A program made the translations under genes and the position numbers. Of a stretch of 64,000 nucleotides of DNA, positions 45,611-54,580 are shown piece by piece. Numbering within the stretch: position 1 is the stretch's first letter; each line of letters starts with the position of its first letter. Origin of the DNA: Microbacterium sp. AK009 (lineage in GTDB: Bacteria; Actinomycetota; Actinomycetes; Actinomycetales; Microbacteriaceae); NCBI RefSeq assembly GCF_013410955.1, contig NZ_JACCCG010000004.1, forward strand, positions 248,001 to 312,000, read 5' to 3'. The notes beneath the pieces were generated by a model that was given only the letters and a program-made list of their open reading frames with translations, was not told where the DNA came from and made no database searches.

Positions 45611-45684
45611 CGCGGGGTGGAGCAGTTCGGTAGCTCGCTGGGCTCATAACCCAGAGGTCGTAGGTTCAAATCCTGCCCCCGCAA
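45611..45684 (+). tRNA. Initiator tRNA-fMet (anticodon CAU)
   Basis: The 74-base gene begins CGCGGGG and ends CCCCGCA-A, giving the C1-A72 mismatch of initiators. The anticodon stem CTGGG/CCCAG has the three G-C pairs needed for P-site entry, and the loop CTCATAA gives CAT. T-arm GTAGG-TTCAAAT-CCTGC. CCA is not encoded. Confidence 0.95.
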
Positions 45685-45689
45685 CAAAA

Positions 45690-45723
45690 GGAAGGCGTCC
45701 CGCGAGGGGCGCCTTCCGCTTTT
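45690..45723 (+). terminator. Terminator after initiator tRNA
   Basis: GGAAGGCG (45690-45697) pairs with CGCCTTCC (45710-45717) around a 12-base loop, then GCTTTT. Preceded by CAAAA, so it may work in both directions. Confidence 0.75.
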
Positions 45724-45750
45724 CCAGGGCATCATGGAACGGGGCGCGCT

Positions 45751-45771
45751 GGGGTGTCGTGTAGACACCCC
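45751..45771. promoter_or_regulatory. Inverted repeat overlapping the crt -35 box
   Basis: GGGGTGTC (45751-45758), GTGTA, GACACCCC (45764-45771): a perfect 8-bp inverted repeat with a 5-base spacer covering the -35 region of the carotenoid promoter. Operator candidate. Confidence 0.5.
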
Positions 45772-45790
45772 CACGGCCTGCTTGTATCAT
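45762..45790 (+). promoter_or_regulatory. Promoter of the carotenoid operon
   Basis: TAGACA (45762-45767) and TATCAT (45785-45790) with a 17-base spacer, close to the sigma-A consensus, 50 bases before the idi start codon. It is the best promoter match I noticed in the window. Confidence 0.7.
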
Positions 45791-45803
45791 CGAGCGACCC
45801 GTA

Positions 45804-45822
45804 TCGCTAGGAAAACTAGCGA
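45804..45822. promoter_or_regulatory. Inverted repeat downstream of the crt promoter
   Basis: TCGCTAG (45804-45810), GAAAA, CTAGCGA (45816-45822): a perfect 7-bp inverted repeat with a 5-base spacer, starting about 14 bases after the -10 box and ending 17 bases before the ATG. Position suits a repressor site. Confidence 0.6.
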
Positions 45823-45839
45823 AATGACCTGGAGGTGCC

Positions 45840-46391
45840 ATGACGGAGATCGACCACGTCGTCCTTCTCGACGAGGCCGGCCGCGCCATCGGCACTGCGC
45901 CCAAATCGAGCGTGCACGGCAGTGACACCGCGCTCCACCTGGCCTTCTCATGCCATGTCGTCAACGACTCCGGCGAAGTCCTGGTCACCCGCCGCGCGCT
46001 GTCGAAGAAGACCTGGCCGGGCGTCTGGACCAACTCGTTCTGCGGCCACCCGCGGCCGGCGGAGCCGGTGCTCTCCGCCGTGCGGCGCCACGCCGAATCC
46101 GAGCTCGGGCTCGTCCTCAGCGACATCCAGCTCGCCCTCCCCCTCTTCCGCTACCGCGCCACCGACGCCAGCGGCGTCGTGGAGTACGAGGTGTGCCCGG
46201 TCTACACCGCGCGCGCCGAGCACGAGCCCGTTCTGAACCCCGCGGAAGTGATGGATGCCCGGTGGGTGGACCCGGCCGATCTCGCGGCGTCGCTGGCGAC
46301 CACCCCGTGGGCCTTCAGCCCGTGGCTCGTCCTCCAGGCCCAGCAGCTCCACCTGTTCGACACTTCCGAACCCCAACGACGGGCCTCATGA
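45840..46391 (+). CDS. idi: Isopentenyl-diphosphate delta-isomerase (type I)
   Basis: Interconverts IPP and DMAPP, 183 residues. Nudix-fold type I enzyme with catalytic Cys in WTNSFCGHPRP and the Glu of VEYEVCPVY. GGAGG lies six bases before the ATG. As first gene of the carotenoid operon it raises DMAPP, needed both to prime GGPP synthesis and as the C5 donor for the C50 step. Stop overlaps the crtE start. Confidence 0.95.
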   Translation: MTEIDHVVLLDEAGRAIGTAPKSSVHGSDTALHLAFSCHVVNDSGEVLVTRRALSKKTWPGVWTNSFCGHPRPAEPVLSAVRRHAESELGLVLSDIQLALPLFRYRATDASGVVEYEVCPVYTARAEHEPVLNPAEVMDARWVDPADLAASLATTPWAFSPWLVLQAQQLHLFDTSEPQRRAS

Positions 46392-47443
46392 TCCCCACTG
46401 CCACCAGTGCCGAGATCGATCTCGCCATCGACTCGGCGGTGCAGCGCATCAGCGACCGCGCCGCACGCCTGGGCGACGGCTTCTGCGTGCTCGGCGAGGC
46501 CATCGCCCGGGCGGCGTCCGGGGGCAAGCGCCTTCGTCCCGCTCTCGTCGTCGCGTCCTTCCACGCCTTCGACGGCGACGAGGATCAGCTGCCGACCGTC
46601 TACCGGGTCGCAGCGGCGTTCGAGCTTCTCCACACCGCCTTCGTGGTGCACGACGACGTGATCGACCACGACCTCATCCGTCGCGGCATTCCCAACGTGG
46701 GCGGCGAGTTCCGCCTTCGTGCACTCACCGCGGGCGCGAGCCCCGGCGGCGCAGCCACCCTCGGCGACGCCGCCGGGATCCTGGCCGGAGATCTTCTCCT
46801 GCACGAGGCCGGCCGGCTCATCGCGACCTCCGACGCCACCTCTCATGCGCGCGAGGCTCTGTTCGGGCTCCTCGACGACGCGGTGTTCATCTCCGCGGCG
46901 GGGGAACTCGCCGACGTCGAGAACGCCGTCGTTCCCGATCTCGCCGAAGACGCCGCACTCATCGCCGCCGCCCGCGACAAGACCGCCGTCTACTCCTTCA
47001 GTGCACCTCTTCAGGCCGGCGCTGTCCTCGCGGGCGCCGACGAGGCCTCGATCACGGCGCTGGGCGACGCCGGTGCGCGCATCGGCCTCGCCTTCCAGCT
47101 CGTGGACGACCTGATCGGCGCATTCGGAACGGCGGACCAGGCGGGCAAGGAGGAGGGCGGCGACCTTCGCGAGGCCAAGCGGACCCCGCTGATCGCTTTC
47201 GCCCGACAGACCGCGGCGTGGTCACGCGTCAACGATGCGCTCGCGGTCGCCCACACCGGCCCGATCGCCATTCGCGAAGCCCAGGAGGCCCTCGAGGCCA
47301 GCGGCGCCCGCACGCGCCTGCGCGAACTCATCGACGACACGCTCGCCGGAGCGGGAAAGCACTCTGCCGCCCCGGAGCTTCCCGCCGCTGCGAGAATGCT
47401 GTTGCAGGACCTCTGCGTCCGCATTCAGGAGAGGATTCCGTGA
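46388..47443 (+). CDS. crtE: Geranylgeranyl diphosphate synthase
   Basis: Trans-isoprenyl diphosphate synthase, 351 residues from ATG 46388. First Asp-rich motif DDVID (89-93) in VVHDDVIDHDLIRRG, second motif in FQLVDDLIGAFG. KRLRPAL (47-53) binds IPP. A residue pattern alone does not fix chain length, but the operon context implies C20 GGPP. ATGA overlap with idi and GTGA overlap with crtB. Confidence 0.93.
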   Translation: MIPTATSAEIDLAIDSAVQRISDRAARLGDGFCVLGEAIARAASGGKRLRPALVVASFHAFDGDEDQLPTVYRVAAAFELLHTAFVVHDDVIDHDLIRRGIPNVGGEFRLRALTAGASPGGAATLGDAAGILAGDLLLHEAGRLIATSDATSHAREALFGLLDDAVFISAAGELADVENAVVPDLAEDAALIAAARDKTAVYSFSAPLQAGAVLAGADEASITALGDAGARIGLAFQLVDDLIGAFGTADQAGKEEGGDLREAKRTPLIAFARQTAAWSRVNDALAVAHTGPIAIREAQEALEASGARTRLRELIDDTLAGAGKHSAAPELPAAARMLLQDLCVRIQERIP

Positions 47444-48321
47444 CCGCATCCGGCGATCGTCCCACTGGTCTCGCGCAGTACGACCGCACGGCTGAGGACG
47501 CATCCGCTGCCGTCATCGCCGCGTACTCGACCTCCTTCGGTCTCGCGACCCGCCTCTTGGGCACACGCCCCCGCCCGCACGTACGCAACGTCTATGCGCT
47601 GGTTCGGGTGGCCGACGAGATCGTGGACGGTCCCGCCCATGAGGCCGGCCTCGATCCCGAGGCCGAACGGGCGGTCTTGGACGATCTCGAGAGCGAGACG
47701 ATGGCCGCGATCGAGCGCGGGTTCAGCTCCAATCTCGTCGTGCACGCGTTCGCCCGGACCGCGCGCGAGTGCCTCATCGGCGCCGATCTCATCGCGCCCT
47801 TCTTCCAGTCCATGCGCACCGACCTCACCGTTGCGAATCACGACGACGCATCGCACGAGGCCTACGTGTACGGGTCGGCCGAGGTGGTGGGGCTGATGTG
47901 CCTCCACGTGTTCGTCAACGCCGACAACCCCCGTCCCGCCCTCCCCGACCCGGCACTGGTGGAGGGGGCCCGTCGGCTCGGAGCGGCGTTCCAGGACGTC
48001 AACTTCCTCCGAGACCTCTATCACGACGAGGGGGCTCTCGGCCGGGACTACCTCGGTGTCAGCACCGGGCGTCGCAGCCGCACCGAAGTCCTCGACCGGA
48101 TCGACGCCGACCTCGCCGCCGCCGCCGCAACCATCCCCTCGCTTCCCGCCGACTGCAGACGAGCCGTGACGGTCGCGCACGACCTCTTCGCCGAGCTCTC
48201 TCGACGGCTGCGCCGCGAGGATGACGACAGCCGTACCCGGGTCCGCGTACCCGACACCGTCAAGGCCGCTCTCGCCGCGCGCGCGATGCTGGGCCTGCAC
48301 CCGAGAGGAGCCCGCGCATGA
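47440..48321 (+). CDS. crtB: Phytoene synthase
   Basis: Condenses two GGPP to phytoene, 293 residues, GTG start with CAGGAGAGG upstream. Substrate motifs: YSTSFGLATRLL, YALVRVADEIVD (first Asp motif), and AFQDVNFLRDLYHDEGALGR (second Asp motif with RD-x-x-x-D). Translationally coupled on both sides. Confidence 0.94.
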   Translation: MTASGDRPTGLAQYDRTAEDASAAVIAAYSTSFGLATRLLGTRPRPHVRNVYALVRVADEIVDGPAHEAGLDPEAERAVLDDLESETMAAIERGFSSNLVVHAFARTARECLIGADLIAPFFQSMRTDLTVANHDDASHEAYVYGSAEVVGLMCLHVFVNADNPRPALPDPALVEGARRLGAAFQDVNFLRDLYHDEGALGRDYLGVSTGRRSRTEVLDRIDADLAAAAATIPSLPADCRRAVTVAHDLFAELSRRLRREDDDSRTRVRVPDTVKAALAARAMLGLHPRGARA

Positions 48322-49892
48322 CCGCCGAACGAACCGTGGTGATCGGCGGAGGAATCGCCGGCCTCGCCACAGCGGCGCTGCTCGCCGCCGAGGGGCACGA
48401 TGTGACGGTCCTCGAAGCACGCGAGGACGTCGGCGGACGCGCCGGTTCATGGGAGAGCGACGGCTTCCGCTTCGACACCGGTCCGAGCTGGTACCTCATG
48501 CCCGAGGTGTTCGACCACTTCTTCCGTCTGGTCGGCACGACGGCCGATGCCGAGCTCGACCTGGTCAAGCTCGACCCCGCGTACCGGGTCTACCGCGAAC
48601 CTCAGGTCTCCGGCACCCCGGGAGAGTCCGTGGACGTCCGCTCCGGCCGCGAGGAGGCGACGGCGCTGTTCGAGTCGATCGAGTCCGGGGCGGGCAAGAC
48701 CCTGGCGACGTATCTCGACTCGGCGGGGAACGCGTACGACCTCGCTGTCTCCCGGTTCCTGTACGACACCTACGAGACCACCGCCGGCCTGCGCGACCCC
48801 GCGCTTCTCAAGCGCCTCCCCCAGCTCCTGCCGCTGTTGACCACGACGCTGGCGCGGTTCGTCGATCAGCGCTTCCGTGAGCCGATGCTGCGTCAGATCC
48901 TTGAATACCCCGCGGTCTTCCTCGGCGGCTCACCCTATGCCGTGCCGAGCCTCTACCACCTGATGAGCCACCTCGATCTCGACGATCGCGTGCTCTACCC
49001 GCGCGGAGGGTTCACCGAGGTCATCCGAGCCGTCGAACGCGTCGCGCGCCGTCAGGGCGTCACGATCCGCACCGACGCCGAGGTGAGCGCGATCCTCACC
49101 TCCGCCGATACCGGGCCGGTGCGGGCGACGGGCGTGCGGTTGCACAGCGGAGAGGTGATCGACGCCGACCTGGTGGTCTCGGCCGCCGACCTCCACCACA
49201 CCGAGACCGCCCTCCTCCCGCGCGAGCTCCAGACCTATCCGGAGGAGTGGTGGACCCGGAAGCAGCCGAGCCCCGGCGCCCTGCTCCTCCTCCTCGGCGT
49301 AGAAGGCGAACTCCCCGAGCTCGCTCATCACACGCTGATGTTCGTGGACCAGTGGAAGGCGAACTTCGAGGCGATCTTCGGAGCGAACGCGCACATCCCC
49401 GACCCCGCGTCGATCTACATCTGCCGGCCGAGCGCCACCGACGAGACCGTCGCGCCGGCGGGGCACGAGAACCTGTTCGTGCTCGTCCCCATTCCCGCCG
49501 ATCCCTCACTCGGACGAGGCGGAGTCGATGGAGACGGAGATCCGCGCATCGAGGCAGCCGCCGACCACGTGATCGCACAGATCGCGGAATGGGCCGGCAT
49601 CACCGATCTCGCCGATCGCATCGTCGTACGCCGCACGATCACACCGGGCGATTTCCTCCACGATCTGCACGCGTGGCGGGGCAACTCTCTGGGACTCGCC
49701 CACACGCTGAACCAGAGTGCGGTCTTCCGCCCGCGCAACGCGTCGAAGAAGGTTCGCGGCCTCGTCTACGCCGGATCCTCGACCCTCCCGGGGATCGGCC
49801 TGCCCATGTGTCTCATCTCGGCGGAGCTCGTGCTGAAGCGGCTGCGGGGCGACCGGAGCCCGGGGCCGCTCCCCGAGCCTGCGAGGGTCTGA
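48318..49892 (+). CDS. crtI: Phytoene desaturase
   Basis: FAD-dependent four-step desaturase giving lycopene, 524 residues. N-terminal dinucleotide-binding motif VIGGGIAGLATAALLAAEGH, then DVGGRAGSWESDGFRFDTGP, and the C-terminal signature YAGSSTLPGIGLPMCLISAE. Start overlaps the crtB stop (ATGA). Confidence 0.95.
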   Translation: MTAERTVVIGGGIAGLATAALLAAEGHDVTVLEAREDVGGRAGSWESDGFRFDTGPSWYLMPEVFDHFFRLVGTTADAELDLVKLDPAYRVYREPQVSGTPGESVDVRSGREEATALFESIESGAGKTLATYLDSAGNAYDLAVSRFLYDTYETTAGLRDPALLKRLPQLLPLLTTTLARFVDQRFREPMLRQILEYPAVFLGGSPYAVPSLYHLMSHLDLDDRVLYPRGGFTEVIRAVERVARRQGVTIRTDAEVSAILTSADTGPVRATGVRLHSGEVIDADLVVSAADLHHTETALLPRELQTYPEEWWTRKQPSPGALLLLLGVEGELPELAHHTLMFVDQWKANFEAIFGANAHIPDPASIYICRPSATDETVAPAGHENLFVLVPIPADPSLGRGGVDGDGDPRIEAAADHVIAQIAEWAGITDLADRIVVRRTITPGDFLHDLHAWRGNSLGLAHTLNQSAVFRPRNASKKVRGLVYAGSSTLPGIGLPMCLISAELVLKRLRGDRSPGPLPEPARV

Positions 49893-49893
49893 G

Positions 49894-50247
49894 GTGCCGG
49901 GACTCTACCTTCTTGCGATCGTCTTTTCGGGCGCGGGGATGGCGGTGATCGACGCGCGCTACCGGCTCGCGCTGTGGCGGACCCCGCTGGCCACGATCGT
50001 CTCCGTCGCGGTGGGCGTGCTCTTCTTCCTCGCCTGGGACGTCGTCGGCATCGTCACCGGCGTGTTCTTCCAGGGGGACAGCCCGCTGTACATCGGCATC
50101 TCGATCGCGCCGGAGCTGCCGATCGAGGAGGCCTTCTTCCTCACCTTCCTCTGCTATCTCGCGGTGCTCTTCTACAGCGCCGCGCTGCGCCTGGGAGAGC
50201 ACCGTGCCCGGCGTGGCCGCACACGGGAAGACGAGCCGCGACCATGA
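49894..50247 (+). CDS. crtYe: C50 carotenoid cyclase subunit CrtYe
   Basis: Small membrane protein, 117 residues, three helices, with the cyclase motif PELPIEEAFFLTF. Heterodimeric lycopene-type cyclase subunits in actinobacterial C50 operons come as such pairs of about 110-130 residues. GTG start one base after the crtI stop. Ring type (epsilon, gamma or beta) cannot be told from sequence alone; decaprenoxanthin-type epsilon is my guess from relatives. Confidence 0.88.
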   Translation: MPGLYLLAIVFSGAGMAVIDARYRLALWRTPLATIVSVAVGVLFFLAWDVVGIVTGVFFQGDSPLYIGISIAPELPIEEAFFLTFLCYLAVLFYSAALRLGEHRARRGRTREDEPRP

Positions 50248-50564
50248 CCTACGTGCTGATCAACATCCCTTTCCTCCTCCTCGCAGCCGCCGTGACCCTG
50301 GCCACCGTGCGGTTGCCGCGATTCCGCGAGAGGATGGGGGCGTCCCTCGCCGGCGCGGTGGTGCTCGTCATCCTCACCGCCATCTTCGACAATGTGATCA
50401 TCGGAACAGGACTCGTGGCCTACGACGAAGAACACCGCAGCGGCATCCTCATCGGCCTCGCGCCCATCGAGGACTTCGCCTACGCGATCGCCGCGGCGTT
50501 CCTCGTCCCGGCTGTCCACACGCTCATGACCGCCCGACGACCCCGCCGGGAGCAGACCTCATGA
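50244..50564 (+). CDS. crtYf: C50 carotenoid cyclase subunit CrtYf
   Basis: Second cyclase subunit, 106 residues, three helices, with the counterpart motif IGLAPIEDFAYAIAAAF. Start overlaps the crtYe stop and stop overlaps the crtEb start (4 bp each), consistent with equal subunit synthesis. Confidence 0.88.
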   Translation: MTYVLINIPFLLLAAAVTLATVRLPRFRERMGASLAGAVVLVILTAIFDNVIIGTGLVAYDEEHRSGILIGLAPIEDFAYAIAAAFLVPAVHTLMTARRPRREQTS

Positions 50565-51457
50565 CGACCCCGACGCCGCTGCGCCCCGGCCCCGTCATCC
50601 GACAGCTCTTCGTCTCCTCGCGCCCGGTCAGCTGGATCAACACCGCGTATCCCTTCGCCGCGGCCTACCTGCTGGCCACCCGGCAGGTGGATCTGACGCT
50701 CATTCTGGGTGCGCTGTTCTTCCTCATCCCCTACAACGTCGCGATGTACGGCATCAACGACGTCTTCGACTACGAATCCGACCTGCGCAACCCCCGGAAG
50801 GGCGGCGCGCACGGCGCGGTACTCGATCGACGGCTCCACGCCCTCACCCTGTGGGTCTCGGGGTTGCTGTGCCTGCCGTTCGTGGCCTACCTGGTGTGGG
50901 TCGGCTCGCCGGCTTCCTGGCTCGTCCTGGCGGCGAGCCTGTTCTTCGTGGTGTTCTACAGCGCCCCGCCGCTGCGGTTGAAGGAGCGGCCGTTCGCCGA
51001 CTCGCTCACCAGCAGCATCCACTTCTTCTCCCCCGCCGTGTACGCGCTGGTCCTCGCCGGCGTGGCCTGGACCTGGCAGCTCGTCGCCGTCATCGTCGCG
51101 TTCGCCCTCTGGGGGATCGCCTCCCACGCCTTCGGCGCCGTTCAGGATGTCCTCGCCGACCGAGCGGCGGGCATCAGCTCCATCGCGACGGCTCGCGGTG
51201 CGCGGTGGACCGTGCGGTTCGCCCTCGCCTGCTATTTCGCCGCGGGCCTGGTGATCCTCGCGACAGCGTGGCCGGGTCCGCTGGCGGTGATCGCCGTGCT
51301 GCCCTACATCGCGATCGTGTGGCCGTACCGTTCGGTCACCGATGAGACCGCGGAGAAGGCGACGATCGGCTGGCGCCGTTTCCTCTGGATCAACCAGATC
51401 GCGGGATTCATCGTCACGGTGCTCCTGATCTCCTACGGCCTCCTCACTGCCGCCTGA
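50561..51457 (+). CDS. crtEb: Lycopene elongase / prenyltransferase CrtEb
   Basis: UbiA-family membrane prenyltransferase, 298 residues, about eight helices. First Asp motif ND-x-x-D-x-x-x-D at N66-D74 (YGINDVFDYESDL), second motif AVQDVLADRAAGI. In C50 operons this enzyme adds two C5 units to lycopene, giving flavuxanthin-type intermediates that CrtYe/CrtYf cyclise. Last gene of the operon. Confidence 0.92.
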   Translation: MTTPTPLRPGPVIRQLFVSSRPVSWINTAYPFAAAYLLATRQVDLTLILGALFFLIPYNVAMYGINDVFDYESDLRNPRKGGAHGAVLDRRLHALTLWVSGLLCLPFVAYLVWVGSPASWLVLAASLFFVVFYSAPPLRLKERPFADSLTSSIHFFSPAVYALVLAGVAWTWQLVAVIVAFALWGIASHAFGAVQDVLADRAAGISSIATARGARWTVRFALACYFAAGLVILATAWPGPLAVIAVLPYIAIVWPYRSVTDETAEKATIGWRRFLWINQIAGFIVTVLLISYGLLTAA

Positions 51458-51494
51458 TCAGCGCCTCCGAGGCCGCCCCCACGGGGCGACACAT

Positions 51495-51550
51495 GGCGGA
51501 TGCCCCGGTCCGGCGCCCCTGGGAAGGGACGCGGTGCCGGGGCATCCGCC
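51495..51550. terminator. Long inverted repeat between crtEb and UPF0182
   Basis: GGCGGATGCCCCGG (51495-51508) and CCGGGGCATCCGCC (51537-51550) form a perfect 14-bp stem around a 28-base loop, between two convergent genes. No T-run, but placement suggests a shared terminator or mRNA 3' stabiliser. Confidence 0.65.
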
Positions 51551-51570
51551 TCATCTGCGTCGCGAGTGGC

Positions 51571-54501
51571 TTACTGCTGGTCGCCGAGCTCGATGAGCCG
51601 CTCCACCGCTGCCGTCAGTCGCGCATCGGCTTCGCCGTACGCCGCCCAGTCGGCCGCCTGGAGAGCTGCCTGGCGATCCATCATCGCGTCCTGCGCCTCC
51701 TGCAGCGCCGCCTGGTACTCATCGGCGGGCGGAACGGTGGGCGCGGGCGTCTCCCCGGCCTCACCGGATTCGGACGGCGTGGGCGTCGGAGTCGGACTCG
51801 GCGAGGGGTTGGCGTCCGGCGGCACGTCCGTGTCACCGGCCGTGGCCCCCGAGTCGCCGCCGAACAGGGTGTCCAGCGCCTCGTTCAGCGTGTTCTCGAA
51901 CGCGATGCGGTCGCCGAACGCGACCAGCACGCGCTGGAGGGTCGGCAGCTGCGTGCCACCGGAGGACTGGACGAACACCGGCTGCACGTAGAGCAGACCG
52001 CCACCGACGGGGAGCGTCAGGAGGTTGCCGTTGAGCACATCGGACTGTCCCTGCGAGAGGATGTTGATCTGCGCCGAGACGGTGGGGTCGGCGTCGAAGG
52101 TGTTCTGCACCTGGCCGGGGCCGGGCACGGGGGTCTCCGCATCGATCTCCAGCATCCGAAGCTTGCCGTAGTCTTCGCTCTTCACCCCCGCCTCGGATCC
52201 GGCGTTCGAGTCGACCGCGAGATACCCCATGAGCACGTTCCGGCTCGCCCCGCCCTCGGAGGAGGGGATGAAGGTCGTGAACATCGAGTAGCTCGGCGCC
52301 TCCTGGCCCGGCATCTGGATCGTGGAGTAGTACGGCGGCTGGAAGCTGCCGGGATCCTGCGGGTCCTCGGGGGTCGCCCAGGCGTTGTCGCGCTGGTAGA
52401 AGGCCCGCGCGTCGTCCACGTGGTAGACACCGAGCATGGCGCGCTGGATCTTGAACAGATCGGTCGGGTAGCGCACGTGGCTCATCAGGTCTGCCGACAT
52501 CTCGCTGATCGGCTGCACGGTGGAGGGGTAGACCTTCTGCCAGGCCTGCAGGATCGGGTCCTCCTCATCCCACGCGTACAGCGTGACGGAACCGTCGTAG
52601 GCGTCGACCGTGGCCTTGACCGAGTTCCGCACGTAGTTGATGTCGTCGATGGCGAACCGCGGCTGGACGTTGTTGGCATCCGCGATCGCCTGCTGCAGGC
52701 TCACCGTCGTGGAGTAGGGGTAGTTCGCGCTCAGTGTGTAGCCGTCGACGATCCACACGATCCGCCCGTCCACGACGCTCGGGTAGGGGTCGCTGTCGAG
52801 CGTCAGGTAGGGCGCCGCCTTCTCGACGCGCGTCAGCGGGTCGCGGTCGTAGAGGATCTGCGATTCCTCGTTGACGAAGTCGGAGAACAGGATCTGCTCC
52901 GACTGGAACTTCAGTGCGTAGATGAGGCGGTTGAAGACGTTGCCGACGCTCGGCCCGCCGTCACCGGTGAACGTGTACCGGGTCTCGCTCTCCCCGTCTG
53001 CGCCGGAGGGGTAGTCGAGCTCGAACGGCTCCGTTCCCTCCGGAGCGCCCACGATCGAGTAGGGCGGGGAGTTCTCGCCGAAGTAGACGCGCGGCTGGTA
53101 CTCCTCCTCCTCGGTGAGCACGCCGGAGACCGGGATGCCTCGCTCGATGAACTCGGGGAAGCCCTCGACGGTGCGCGCATTGCCGCGCGCCGCGACCATG
53201 CCGTAGCCGTGCGTGTACACGACAGTGGTGTTCTGCCAGGTCGACGCCTGCCCGAGCCGCTCCACATCGAGCTCGCGCACCGAGACGATGGTGTCCTGGG
53301 ACTGCCCGTCGATCTCGTACCGGTCCACGTCCAGCGTTTCGGGGAACTGGTAGAACGCGCGGTACTGCTCCTGCTGCCGGACGGTCGGGCTGATGATGGC
53401 GGGGTCCATGATGCGGATGGATGCGGTCGTCTCCGCGTCCTCGCGCAGCTGACCGGGCTCGACGTCGGTGACGGCGGAGAAGTCGGTCTTCTCCAGCCCG
53501 TCGATGCCGTAGGCCATCTTCGTCATGTCGATGTTGCGCTGGTAGTACTCGCTCTCGAGCGTGAGCTGATTCGGCCGCACCTGGAAGGTGTTGAGCACCC
53601 ACGGGTACCCGACGCCGACCACGATGGCGGAGATCACCAGGAGAGCCGTGGCGATCAGGGGGTAGCGCCACCGTCCGATCACGGCGGTCACGAAGAACAG
53701 GATCGCGACGATCGCCGCGACGATCGCGAGGATCGTCTGACCGGGGATGATCGCGTTGACACCGGTGTATCCGGGGCCGGTGATGCGGTTGTCGTACGGC
53801 TCGACGAGCGTCCGGTAGCGGTCCAGCCACAGGCTTGCCGCCTGGACCAGGATGTACAGACCCGCGATGACCGCGAGCTGGATACGGGCCGCCTTGGAGA
53901 TGCGTAGCTCCCGCTGCCCGACCCGGACCGAGCCGTAGAGGTAGGACACCAGTCCCGAGACCAGCAGACACACCAGGAGGACCGCGGAGGCGAAGCCGAG
54001 GACCGAGCCGTAGAACGGCATGGCGAACATGTAGAACCCGGTGTCCAGGCCGAACTCGGGGTCGGTCACCGTGGTCTGCACCCCGTTGAACCACAGCCAG
54101 GTCGTCTCCCACTGGGTCGAGGCGGCGAACCCGGCGAAGAAGCCGAAGAACACCGGAATCCCCCACATGGCCAGGCGGCGCAGGGGCTCGACAACCTCCT
54201 GGTAGCGGTCGAGCTGGGAGCTCAGACGCGCGTACACCGGCCGGAGCCGATAGGCGAGCTGGATCGCGAGCCAGACGGGGATGCCCATGGCGAGGAAGCC
54301 GACGGCGAACATCACCACGCGCGCGACCCACTGGGTCACGAGCACCGAGGTGAATTCCAGCTGCTCGTACCAGAGCCAGTCGGCGTAGAGGTTGGCGAAG
54401 ATGAAGAAGGCCGCCACGAGTGCCGCGATGACGGCGAGGGTGATGGCGATCGCCCGTCGGGATCGGGAGGGTGCGGCCTGCGGCGCGGGGGTCGTGGTCA
54501 C
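51571..54501 (-). CDS. UPF0182 family membrane protein
   Basis: Large actinobacterial membrane protein, 976 residues, near usual family length, GTG start. About seven helices occupy residues 20-300, followed by a big extracytoplasmic domain and a low-complexity C-terminal segment (SPSPTPTPTPSESGEAGETP). Function unknown. Rv3193c is the mycobacterial counterpart by gene order. Next to the PDZ/Lon-like protease on the same strand. Confidence 0.92.
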   Translation of the reverse strand: MTTTPAPQAAPSRSRRAIAITLAVIAALVAAFFIFANLYADWLWYEQLEFTSVLVTQWVARVVMFAVGFLAMGIPVWLAIQLAYRLRPVYARLSSQLDRYQEVVEPLRRLAMWGIPVFFGFFAGFAASTQWETTWLWFNGVQTTVTDPEFGLDTGFYMFAMPFYGSVLGFASAVLLVCLLVSGLVSYLYGSVRVGQRELRISKAARIQLAVIAGLYILVQAASLWLDRYRTLVEPYDNRITGPGYTGVNAIIPGQTILAIVAAIVAILFFVTAVIGRWRYPLIATALLVISAIVVGVGYPWVLNTFQVRPNQLTLESEYYQRNIDMTKMAYGIDGLEKTDFSAVTDVEPGQLREDAETTASIRIMDPAIISPTVRQQEQYRAFYQFPETLDVDRYEIDGQSQDTIVSVRELDVERLGQASTWQNTTVVYTHGYGMVAARGNARTVEGFPEFIERGIPVSGVLTEEEEYQPRVYFGENSPPYSIVGAPEGTEPFELDYPSGADGESETRYTFTGDGGPSVGNVFNRLIYALKFQSEQILFSDFVNEESQILYDRDPLTRVEKAAPYLTLDSDPYPSVVDGRIVWIVDGYTLSANYPYSTTVSLQQAIADANNVQPRFAIDDINYVRNSVKATVDAYDGSVTLYAWDEEDPILQAWQKVYPSTVQPISEMSADLMSHVRYPTDLFKIQRAMLGVYHVDDARAFYQRDNAWATPEDPQDPGSFQPPYYSTIQMPGQEAPSYSMFTTFIPSSEGGASRNVLMGYLAVDSNAGSEAGVKSEDYGKLRMLEIDAETPVPGPGQVQNTFDADPTVSAQINILSQGQSDVLNGNLLTLPVGGGLLYVQPVFVQSSGGTQLPTLQRVLVAFGDRIAFENTLNEALDTLFGGDSGATAGDTDVPPDANPSPSPTPTPTPSESGEAGETPAPTVPPADEYQAALQEAQDAMMDRQAALQAADWAAYGEADARLTAAVERLIELGDQQ

Positions 54502-54580
54502 GGTGTCAATCCTAAGAGGGCGTTTCCCGGCGCACGCGCGGGCGGGGTGTGGTCAGGGCGAACGCTCAGCCCGCTGTCGG

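Noticed and set aside
46255..47439. Long frame running ahead of crtB through crtE
   Set aside because: It is an alternative frame of crtE; the phytoene synthase begins at GTG 47440 with a good binding site and GTGA overlap.
51493..53907. Long open frame on the plus strand opposite the UPF0182 gene
   Set aside because: High-GC coding DNA leaves antisense frames open; the translation is Arg/Val/Asp/Gly-rich with no family signal, while the minus strand encodes a recognisable protein.
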